Origin: Sulfurovum sp.
Lineage (GTDB): Bacteria; Campylobacterota; Campylobacteria; Campylobacterales; Sulfurovaceae
DNA: 64,000 nucleotides
Direction of reading: 5' to 3'
Assembly: GCA_027081115.1 (NCBI GenBank)
Contig: JALWLD010000054.1
Location: forward strand, 61,375-125,374
The notes beneath the pieces were generated by a model. It did no database searches. It saw only the letters and a list, made by a program, of their open reading frames with translations, and was not told the origin of the DNA. The position numbers were made by a program, and so were the translations under genes. Each line of letters begins with the position of its first letter. The first letter of the stretch is position 1. This document shows positions 56,681 to 64,000 of the stretch, one piece after another.

Positions 56681-57862
56681 ATGCCACACTTAAAAGTCAC
56701 ACCTTTCAATACCGCTTCTATCAATGAAAAAATTTCCACAAGTAAAGTAATGACTTTCCGTGCCATATCACTTACTGGCAATGATGAGGTAATCGGTGTA
56801 GAGTGGGGAGGAGAAGAGTTTCTTATCCAGATTAAACCTGATGAAAAAGCTACACTTGTTAAATATGATAAAGTAACCAGACCTCTTAAAGTGAACCTTC
56901 TTAAAGAGGCATTGGACGAAGTCTCTAAAGAGTTAGGTCTTGAGATACAAAAGTCAAATATCGCCATCTCCAATACAAAAGCAGCACTCTCATCAGAATA
57001 TTTTAAAAAGATCGAAGATTTTGAAGATATTGTGTACCCTAAAAAGAAAATATCGGTTGAGGTCGGTTTTGGTTCGGGAAGACACCTTCTCTACCAGGCA
57101 GAGAAGAATCCTGACACACTTTTCATTGGTTTAGAAATCCATACACCCTCAGCACAGCAAGTACTTAAGCAGATAGAACTTAATAACATTGAAAATATCT
57201 GGGTCGTGAACTATGATGCACGTCTTTTCCTTGAAATGCTGCCTTCAAATGCCTGTGAGCAGATCTTTGTGCATTTTCCTGTTCCCTGGGATAAAAAACC
57301 TCTTAGACGTGTGATCAGCCCATCATTTCTTGCAGAATCTATGAGAGTACTTCGTAAAGATGGAAGACTTGAACTACGTACAGACAGTGATAATTACTAC
57401 TGGTATTCACTTGAGACTTTTTTTGGGGAAGCCGTCCCTAAAACCCATGTGGAAATACGTAAAAATGAAGCTCTGGAAGTAATCAGTAAATATGAGGCAA
57501 GATGGTTAAGACAAGAAAAAGATATCTATGATGTCTATGTAAAATGTCTGGGAACTTCAGAACCCAGACATTTAGGTATAGACTTTAATTTTAATGATGT
57601 AAAATATACCAAAGGTTTAGAAGATCGTTTACCCAAAAAAGCAAAAGTGTATGATGGATATTTTGTGCATTTTGAACGTATGTATAAAATAGGAGAAGAG
57701 AGTCTTCTTGTAAAATGTGCGTTTGGATCGTTTGACAGACCTGAGCACAAATATATATTGCTAAGTTCCCAGGGATGCAGATATTTTGTTTCTCCGCCGG
57801 TGAAAACCACAGTCAACAGTGAAGCACATAAAATAATAATGGAGTTTTTGAATAATGTCTAA
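56681..57862 (+). CDS. trmB: tRNA (guanine-N7) methyltransferase, long form
   Basis: Makes m7G46 in tRNA. 393 residues, against about 210-240 for typical bacterial TrmB. SAM site VEVGFGSGRHLLYQA at about 125, FVHFPVPWDKKPLRRVISPS and LELRTDSDNYYW are the family motifs. The extra mass is an N-terminal domain of about 110 residues and a C-terminal one of about 120. Overlaps ftsE by 8 nt. Confidence 0.9.
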   Translation: MPHLKVTPFNTASINEKISTSKVMTFRAISLTGNDEVIGVEWGGEEFLIQIKPDEKATLVKYDKVTRPLKVNLLKEALDEVSKELGLEIQKSNIAISNTKAALSSEYFKKIEDFEDIVYPKKKISVEVGFGSGRHLLYQAEKNPDTLFIGLEIHTPSAQQVLKQIELNNIENIWVVNYDARLFLEMLPSNACEQIFVHFPVPWDKKPLRRVISPSFLAESMRVLRKDGRLELRTDSDNYYWYSLETFFGEAVPKTHVEIRKNEALEVISKYEARWLRQEKDIYDVYVKCLGTSEPRHLGIDFNFNDVKYTKGLEDRLPKKAKVYDGYFVHFERMYKIGEESLLVKCAFGSFDRPEHKYILLSSQGCRYFVSPPVKTTVNSEAHKIIMEFLNNV

Positions 57863-58529
57863 TGTTATCAGCGCGTCTAATCTTACCCTTGCTTATGACA
57901 ATGGCGCAAAAGAGATCATTAAAGATGCAAGTTTCAATATAAAAAAAGGGGAGTTTGTCTTTATTACCGGGCCGAGTGGTTCAGGCAAGTCTACACTTCT
58001 TAAAGCACTCTATGGTCAACTTCGACCAAGAGAAGGGCATTTGGTTATAGGTGGTCTTGATTTGGCCAATATACGCCAGAGTAAACTGCAAGAGCTTCGC
58101 ACACATATGGGTATTATTTTTCAGGATTATAAATTGGTCAATGAGTGGACAGTGGCTAAAAATGTTGTATTGCCGTTGATGATAGCAGGGTATTCTGTAG
58201 ATGTTCAGAACACACAAGCACAACGCCTGCTTAAACATGTAAAGCTTTCTGAACATGCAGATAAGTTTCCTATGGAGTTATCCGGTGGAGAACAGCAGCG
58301 TGTGGGAGTGGCCAGAGCTTTGGCAAAGAATCCGGTTGTAATCTTGGCAGATGAACCCACAGGTAACCTTGATGACTACTCCTCCAATGTAATTTGGGAT
58401 CTGATGGAAAATGCTTGCCAGCAGTTAGAAACAACAGTACTTGTCGTAACACATAAGATCCCAACGATCTTCTCTTTGCCATATAGACATTTTATCATTG
58501 AGAGTAAGGGTGTGTATGAAGTTCATTAA
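57855..58529 (+). CDS. ftsE: Cell-division ABC ATPase FtsE
   Basis: 224 residues. Walker [11 protein letters not shown]-loop [11 protein letters not shown], signature [15 protein letters not shown], Walker [13 protein letters not shown]. With FtsX it drives activation of septal murein hydrolases. Overlaps ftsX by 14 nt. Confidence 0.96.
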   Translation: MSNVISASNLTLAYDNGAKEIIKDASFNIKKGEFVFITGPSGSGKSTLLKALYGQLRPREGHLVIGGLDLANIRQSKLQELRTHMGIIFQDYKLVNEWTVAKNVVLPLMIAGYSVDVQNTQAQRLLKHVKLSEHADKFPMELSGGEQQRVGVARALAKNPVVILADEPTGNLDDYSSNVIWDLMENACQQLETTVLVVTHKIPTIFSLPYRHFIIESKGVYEVH

Positions 58530-59331
58530 AAACCACCTTATGTTCATCTTGCCTTTGATGGCTATTTTACTAGGTATTGAGTTTTATCTGGTTTTTGATC
58601 GTACAACAGATTCCTATGAAAAGGGTTTGAGAGATGGCTACTCTATGTTGGTTGTGACTAAAAAAGCAGCTAAACTTGCAGAGCTACAGAAACTAAATGC
58701 CCATGTAAGCAGTATAGAAAAGATTAAACGGGAAAATATCGTTGCTGAGATTGCCAAAGATATCAATAAAGGGACACAAAAAGAGATATTGGCTGCCTTG
58801 CCATATTTTTACAATGTTCATCTTGACACTTATGTGAATACTTCCGGACTTGAAAAGATCAAAAATGATTTGGAAAAAGATGCCAATGTCAAAAAAGTAG
58901 AAACATTTGGAAACTCTTACAGTTCTGCTTACAGACTTTTTTCTTTTATCAAATTCACTTTGAAACTTTTTATTGGTTTTATGGGAGTGGTAAGTCTTTT
59001 TCTTATTATTAAACAGATGGAAATATGGAAATATGCACATCAAAGACGTATGCAGGTTATGGAGATCTTTGGTGCACCGCTGATGTTGCGTTCAGGGGTC
59101 CTGTTTAAAGTGGCAATAATGGATGCCTTTATTGCTACGATCTTAACTTCTGGTTTTTTCCTTTATATCAAATACCAGTGGGCAGCAAACTCCGGTATAG
59201 ATATTATGATGCAGAAACAAGAAGAGTTGTTTATTTTGAGTGATATTGGTATCTTACTAGGATCGGCATTACTCATTGTTATTATTGCCGTTTATTCAGT
59301 TGTTTTCTCAAGTAAGGGAGTGCAGGAGTGA
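58516..59331 (+). CDS. ftsX: Cell-division membrane protein FtsX
   Basis: 271 residues from the ATG at 58516, which AAGG at 58506 fits; an upstream TTG is rejected. Four membrane helices (about 8-25, 145-170, 195-220, 240-265) with a periplasmic loop between the first two carrying an EnvC-contact region. Divergent sequence, identified largely by gene order. Overlaps envC by 4 nt. Confidence 0.88.
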   Translation: MKFIKNHLMFILPLMAILLGIEFYLVFDRTTDSYEKGLRDGYSMLVVTKKAAKLAELQKLNAHVSSIEKIKRENIVAEIAKDINKGTQKEILAALPYFYNVHLDTYVNTSGLEKIKNDLEKDANVKKVETFGNSYSSAYRLFSFIKFTLKLFIGFMGVVSLFLIIKQMEIWKYAHQRRMQVMEIFGAPLMLRSGVLFKVAIMDAFIATILTSGFFLYIKYQWAANSGIDIMMQKQEELFILSDIGILLGSALLIVIIAVYSVVFSSKGVQE

Positions 59332-60707
59332 AATCCTTCATACTCTTTTGTTTTCTCGGTCTTGCATTACTTCAGGGAAGTACTACCACAAAGAAGATCA
59401 AAAGTTCAAAACAAGCACTTTCCAGTACTAAAAAAGAAAAAAATAAAGCAAGTAGGCAGCTAGACAAGATCGCAAAAGATATTAAAAAAGCAGAAAAAGA
59501 TATTGTCTATCTTGAAAAGATGATCGATAAACTCAGTAAAGACCAAAATAAAAAAGAAGAAGAGTATAAGAGACTTAAAAAAGAGTTAAAACAATCCAAT
59601 GAAGAGTTTGAAAAAACCTCTAACGCACTGGAAGCCAAACGGCAGCAATTCATTAAACTACTTTCCGAACAGTTTTCCATTGTGTTTGCTATGGAGCAGG
59701 CACATGAACCTACCAGAGAGTCCATTATTTCTCAAGAGGTCTATCGGGCGTATAAAAAACAAAATACTAAAATGTTGGCCAATCTGAAAAAAGAGATCAG
59801 GTCTTTAAAAAAGCATAAAGAAGACAAGCTCTATCAGAGAAACAGAACAAAAAACAGAATCACAAAAATCATTAAAAAACGTGATGATTATGCCCAAAAG
59901 AAGTTGGCTAAAAAGAAACTGTTAAAAAAACTGGCAGAAGATGAAGAGAAATACAATGCAAAGCTCGAGAAGATTGTAGACAAGCAAAACTCGTTGCGTT
60001 CCACTTTGGCAGAGCTGAATATTTTACAGGCAAAAGAGGTTGAAAAAGCACGTAAAGAGGCAGCTGCGAGAAAAGAAGCGATGCGTCAGGAAAAAGAGAG
60101 AAAAAGACGTATACGTAAAGAGAAAGCTTTGGCTAAAGCCAAAGCAAAAAAGGCTAAAGAAGCTATTAAATTAGCAAAAACAGCAGAGGCTAAGAAGAAA
60201 GCAAGAATCGCTGCTAAAGCGGCACAAAAAGCTTCAGACAAAGTACAAAAGAAAGTCTATAAACCGTCAGAGAAAGTCAGAACAGTTAATACTTCTTACA
60301 AAAAATCAAAAGTCTATTCTTACAAAGGCGGGAAAACAATTTCACCAATTGCCGGTGCAAAGCTTATTAAGAAGTTTGGTACCTATGTAGACCCTATTTA
60401 TAAGATTAAGATATTCAATGAGTCTATTACTCTTCAGGCACCGACCTCCAATGCAAAGGTACAAAATGTACTCAATGGAAAAGTGGTATTTGCAGGTAAA
60501 AGTTCCATGTTGGGACAAGTGGTTGTTGTCGCACACAGCGGAAAAATGCATACAGTGTATGCTGGTTTATCTCAAATTGCACCCAATATCAAAACGGGTC
60601 GTAAGATAAAAAAAGGGTATGCCATAGGTCGTGTGAAACAAAAACTCATGTTCCAGGCAACTAAAAATTCCAAACACATCAACCCTCTGAAATTAATACG
60701 AATTTAA
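59328..60707 (+). CDS. envC: EnvC-like murein hydrolase activator with degenerate LytM domain
   Basis: 459 residues. Signal peptide about 1-19, long Lys/Glu/Ala-rich coiled coil (20-315), then a LytM fold (about 340-459). The zinc HxxxD motif is replaced (IFNESITL) and the YAHL histidine is Gly (VYAGLS), so it should not cut peptidoglycan itself but activate an amidase, as EnvC does. GTG start inside the ftsX stop: ftsE-ftsX-envC is a coupled operon. Confidence 0.88.
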   Translation: MKSFILFCFLGLALLQGSTTTKKIKSSKQALSSTKKEKNKASRQLDKIAKDIKKAEKDIVYLEKMIDKLSKDQNKKEEEYKRLKKELKQSNEEFEKTSNALEAKRQQFIKLLSEQFSIVFAMEQAHEPTRESIISQEVYRAYKKQNTKMLANLKKEIRSLKKHKEDKLYQRNRTKNRITKIIKKRDDYAQKKLAKKKLLKKLAEDEEKYNAKLEKIVDKQNSLRSTLAELNILQAKEVEKARKEAAARKEAMRQEKERKRRIRKEKALAKAKAKKAKEAIKLAKTAEAKKKARIAAKAAQKASDKVQKKVYKPSEKVRTVNTSYKKSKVYSYKGGKTISPIAGAKLIKKFGTYVDPIYKIKIFNESITLQAPTSNAKVQNVLNGKVVFAGKSSMLGQVVVVAHSGKMHTVYAGLSQIAPNIKTGRKIKKGYAIGRVKQKLMFQATKNSKHINPLKLIRI

Positions 60708-60740
60708 GATACAATATAACAATAACACAAAGGCATCTTT

Positions 60741-62447
60741 ATGAACAAACCATTTATAGAATTACCCGAGTTAACCTTAAAAGCACTTTTTGAATACAGT
60801 ATCAAAACCTATAGTGATAGACCTTCTATGCAGTTTGTCGATGACAGACCTATGACCTACCAGGAGTTAGGTAAAAAAGTAGAAAGTATTCAAGAAATGT
60901 TACGCACCTATGGTATTAAACCTGGAGATAAAGTAGCCCTTTATGGTGAGAATATGCCAAACTGGCCGGCAGTCTATTTTGCTGTTACAACAATGGGTGC
61001 AGTTATTGTTCCTATCTTGCCTGATTTTCATACTTCTGAAGCTCTGCATATTGGGACACATGCAGAGTGTAAGGCTGCTTTCATTTCTCAAAAACTCTTT
61101 GAGACGATGCTTGATGAAAAGCAGCCACCTGCTATGAACCTACTCGTTATTCTTGACCGATTGTTTGTTTTGGAAAAGCTTTCTACCCCTTCTCGAATGG
61201 ATCAAGTCATGAAAAAAGGGGAAGAGCAGTTTTCCAAAGCAATGGAAAAGATGGGGAAAAACAAAAAAGAGGATGTAGAGCATATTATTAAAGAAGATGA
61301 TCTCGCTGCTATTATCTACACTTCTGGTACGACAGGAAGCTCCAAAGGAGTAATGCTTAGCCATAAAAACCTTGCATTTGATGCTACAGCGGCACAAAAA
61401 GTAGTAGATATTTATTCTGAAGACAAGTTCCTTTCTGTTTTGCCTTTGGCACATACTTTTGAGTGTACGGTAGGGATGATCATTCCTGTGTTAAACGGTG
61501 CATCTATCCATTATATACAAAAGGCACCCACACCTACAGTACTTATACGAGCTATGGCAACGGTAAAACCGGAGTTTATGTTAACCGTACCGTTGATAAT
61601 TGAGAAGATCTATAAAAACAAAATTTTGCCTAATTTCCAGAAAAACTTTTTGATACGTACCCTCTACAGCATTCCTTTTATACGGAAACAACTCAATAAA
61701 ATCGCAGGGAAAAAACTTATAGAGACTTTTGGCGGAAATATACGCTTTTTTGGTATTGGTGGAGCAGGTGTTTCTCCTACAGTAGAGGCATTTTTACGTG
61801 AAGCCAAATTCCCTTACTGTATAGGATACGGTTTGACAGAAACAGCACCTTTTTTAGCAGGGACAAACCCTAGTGTGACAAAATACAGAGCTATTGGTCC
61901 AGTCATTCCTGGTGTAAAACTGGAGCTTAGAGATAAAAATGAAAAAGGTATCGGGACATTGTGGGCAAAAGGTCCAAATGTAATGATGGGTTACTATAAA
62001 GACCCTGAAAAAACAGCTGAAGTGATGGATGAAAATGGTTGGTTTAATACCGAAGATATTGGCTATATTGATGAAGATGGCTACTTTTTTATGTCAGGGC
62101 GTGCCAAAAATATCATTGTAGGGCCTAGCGGAGAAAATATTTATCCTGAACAGATTGAAGCAGCCTTTAATGCCCATACTCTAGTAGCAGACTCGTTGGT
62201 TTTTGATAACGAAGGGGTATTAACCGCACGTATTTTTCTTGATTATGACAAGCTGGATGAACTCTTTGGTATGAAGCAAAAATCTGAAACAAAAACACGA
62301 GAGAAGATTAATGCTTTGCTTGAAGAAATACGTGCAGAGGTCAATGAGTCAGTCTCTTCATTTTCACGCGTACGTAAAGTCATAGAACAGCGTGAAGAAT
62401 TTATTAAAACACCAACGAAAAAGATCAAACGTTACTTGTATGTGTAG
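60741..62447 (+). CDS. fadD: AMP-binding long-chain acyl-CoA synthetase
   Basis: 568 residues. Activates fatty acids to acyl-CoA (or acyl-AMP). P-loop YTSGTTGSSKGVMLSHKN, YGLTETAPFLAGTNP, FNTEDIGYIDEDGYFFMSGR, NIIVGPSGENIYPEQIE, and terminal lysine in TPTKKIKRYLY. No membrane anchor. Interrupts the envC-pyrH order I recall from Campylobacter. The gene symbol is by family; substrate length is unknown. Confidence 0.85.
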   Translation: MNKPFIELPELTLKALFEYSIKTYSDRPSMQFVDDRPMTYQELGKKVESIQEMLRTYGIKPGDKVALYGENMPNWPAVYFAVTTMGAVIVPILPDFHTSEALHIGTHAECKAAFISQKLFETMLDEKQPPAMNLLVILDRLFVLEKLSTPSRMDQVMKKGEEQFSKAMEKMGKNKKEDVEHIIKEDDLAAIIYTSGTTGSSKGVMLSHKNLAFDATAAQKVVDIYSEDKFLSVLPLAHTFECTVGMIIPVLNGASIHYIQKAPTPTVLIRAMATVKPEFMLTVPLIIEKIYKNKILPNFQKNFLIRTLYSIPFIRKQLNKIAGKKLIETFGGNIRFFGIGGAGVSPTVEAFLREAKFPYCIGYGLTETAPFLAGTNPSVTKYRAIGPVIPGVKLELRDKNEKGIGTLWAKGPNVMMGYYKDPEKTAEVMDENGWFNTEDIGYIDEDGYFFMSGRAKNIIVGPSGENIYPEQIEAAFNAHTLVADSLVFDNEGVLTARIFLDYDKLDELFGMKQKSETKTREKINALLEEIRAEVNESVSSFSRVRKVIEQREEFIKTPTKKIKRYLYV

Positions 62448-62477
62448 GGCTTAACCCCCTCCTAAACCACTTTTGGA

Positions 62478-63238
<761 letters not shown>

Positions 63239-63266
63239 CGCTCATCAAATAGGTATAGCTCCATTT

Positions 63267-63302
63267 GCCTACGCTGTTGTCAAGAGTACTTCAGCAATAG
63301 GC
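63267..63302 (+). terminator. Imperfect stem-loop between pyrH and rpoZ
   Basis: GCCTA-c-GCTG ... CAGC-aa-TAGGC, nine pairs with a bulge and a 15-nt loop. No T-run; it may be a partial terminator or processing site. Confidence 0.35.
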
Positions 63303-63324
63303 TCATTCGACTAATTGAATTTGA

Positions 63325-63330
63325 TATAAT
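63325..63330 (+). promoter_or_regulatory. -10 element for rpoZ-spoT
   Basis: TATAAT 23 nt before the rpoZ ATG; AAAGGAAA is the Shine-Dalgarno. Confidence 0.55.
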
Positions 63331-63353
63331 AAAAAAGATTTTAAAGGAAAAAT

Positions 63354-63560
63354 ATGAGAACAGAACAGTTAACTGCAATTGCACTAGAAAAAGTAAACCA
63401 TGACAAGTACCTTTTGGCAAATGCCGTAGGTAAAAGAGCAGAGAAGATTGCAAATGGTGCAGAGATTCTTCTTGATTTTGATACTTCAGGTATGAAATAT
63501 GCAGACATTGCACTTCAGGAGATCGCTGAAGGTAAGATTATAGTCAGCTTAGAGAGCTAA
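63354..63560 (+). CDS. rpoZ: RNA polymerase omega subunit
   Basis: 68 residues. TEQLTAIALEKVNHDKYLLA then NAVGKRAEKIANGAE and the conserved C-terminal DIALQEIAEGKI. Sits directly before relA/spoT as in many Proteobacteria, linking polymerase to ppGpp. Confidence 0.94.
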   Translation: MRTEQLTAIALEKVNHDKYLLANAVGKRAEKIANGAEILLDFDTSGMKYADIALQEIAEGKIIVSLES

Positions 63561-63566
63561 ACTGTT

Positions 63567-64000
63567 TTGGATCTCAATAAAGTTAAAGAGATTCATACAA
63601 TAGAAGAAGCTAAGGCTCTTCTATGGGAAGAAGTTAAATCTCCTCAACCTGCAACACAAAAAGCCCTTGAACTGGCATTGACTGCACATGATGGTCAAAA
63701 ACGTAAAAGTGGTGAACCCTATATTATCCATCCTATACTTGTGGCTGCTATTACTGCAGCATTTTCTGAAGATGAAACCATGGTACAAGCAGCATTACTG
63801 CATGATGTGGTAGAAGATACCTCTTTTGATCTGGAAGATCTTGAGAGAGAGTTTGGGAAAGATGTAACACATATGGTAGCAGGTTTAACCAAAATCGTTG
63901 AGATCCGTGATGAGGAACTTGCCTCATCTGAGTCTAATGAACGTCTTATTAACTCTGCTTTGACATTTAGAAAAATGCTCATTGCTTCCATTAAAGATAT
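63567..64000 (+). CDS. spoT: RelA/SpoT family (p)ppGpp synthetase/hydrolase (3'-truncated by window edge)
   Basis: Controls the stringent response alarmone. The first 144 codons are visible and run off the right edge. TTG start at 63567, six bases after rpoZ, with AGAGAG upstream. The N-terminal hydrolase domain shows KRKSGEPYIIHPILVA and ALLHDVVEDT, the HD metal site, so hydrolase activity is expected. As the only such gene in most Campylobacterota it should be bifunctional (inference; the synthetase part is outside). Confidence 0.93.
   Translation, partial: MDLNKVKEIHTIEEAKALLWEEVKSPQPATQKALELALTAHDGQKRKSGEPYIIHPILVAAITAAFSEDETMVQAALLHDVVEDTSFDLEDLEREFGKDVTHMVAGLTKIVEIRDEELASSESNERLINSALTFRKMLIASIKD

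Overview
The window is a dense stretch of a bacterial chromosome with low to moderate GC and short intergenic gaps. Gene content and order point to Campylobacterota (the former Epsilonproteobacteria). Supporting signs are the split atpF'-F-H-A-G-D-C operon without atpB/atpE, tolQ-tolR-tolA directly behind atpC, peb4 next to a class II aldolase, the rplU-rpmA-obgE-proB-fmt-birA-parA-parB-atp order that I recall from Campylobacter jejuni, and promoters with a clear -10 (TATAAT/TAAAAT) but usually no -35. An alpha carbonic anhydrase, PPK2, MetX/MetY sulfhydrylation, a Mrr-like protein and rubredoxin suggest a free-living Sulfurovum/Sulfurimonas-like bacterium rather than a host-adapted Campylobacter. 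The genus is an inference. I see no prophage, insertion sequence or CRISPR array.

Layout. 1-10 kb: 5'-truncated metH; a minus-strand group (trpB, cytochrome b, a SUKH-fold protein and a 31-residue lipoprotein); cytochrome c and small proteins; a PepD-like peptidase; ppk2; nth. 10-16 kb: peb4, a tandem SurA-like chaperone, fba, a PLP deaminase carrying a REP-like element inside its coding sequence, hisD, a small membrane ORF and a second REP-like copy. 15.8-16.6 kb: seven tRNA genes (Lys-Asp-Lys-Val-Glu-Val-Asp in transcription order) behind a consensus sigma70 promoter. 16.6-29 kb: pncC, ileS, a 40-residue membrane protein, gatA, guaB, a lipoprotein, metY, metX, xseB, a nitrilase-fold protein that has lost its catalytic Lys and Cys, a ThiF-fold protein and ridA.

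29-42.9 kb is the conserved core: rplU, rpmA, obgE, proB, fmt, birA, parA, parB, ATP synthase, then tolQ-tolR-tolA. The Tol-Pal set is interrupted at 42.9-45.2 kb by three minus-strand genes (alpha carbonic anhydrase, and MEMO1- and AMMECR1-family proteins) and resumes with tolB-pal-cpoB. 47.9-55.5 kb: divergent proC/proA, an SlyD-like isomerase, a membrane-anchored Mrr-like nuclease, rubredoxin, a degenerate kinase/receiver protein, fabD, mtnN, ttcA and a hemerythrin-like gene with a candidate Fur box. 55.6-64 kb: rluD, trmB, ftsE-ftsX-envC, an acyl-CoA synthetase, pyrH, rpoZ and a truncated relA/spoT.

Three themes link the genes. Envelope upkeep and division: Tol-Pal, FtsEX-EnvC, PEB4 and several lipoproteins. 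Sulfur amino acid metabolism: MetH, MetX and MetY. Proline synthesis: proB, proA and proC, split between two loci. The features I find most worth testing are the paired degenerate nitrilase/ThiF proteins, the kinase/receiver protein with Glu at the phospho-acceptor position, the REP-like element translated inside an enzyme, the perfect 12-bp stem across the atpD stop codon, and several operator-like inverted repeats. Everything here comes from reading the sequence; no database search was run.
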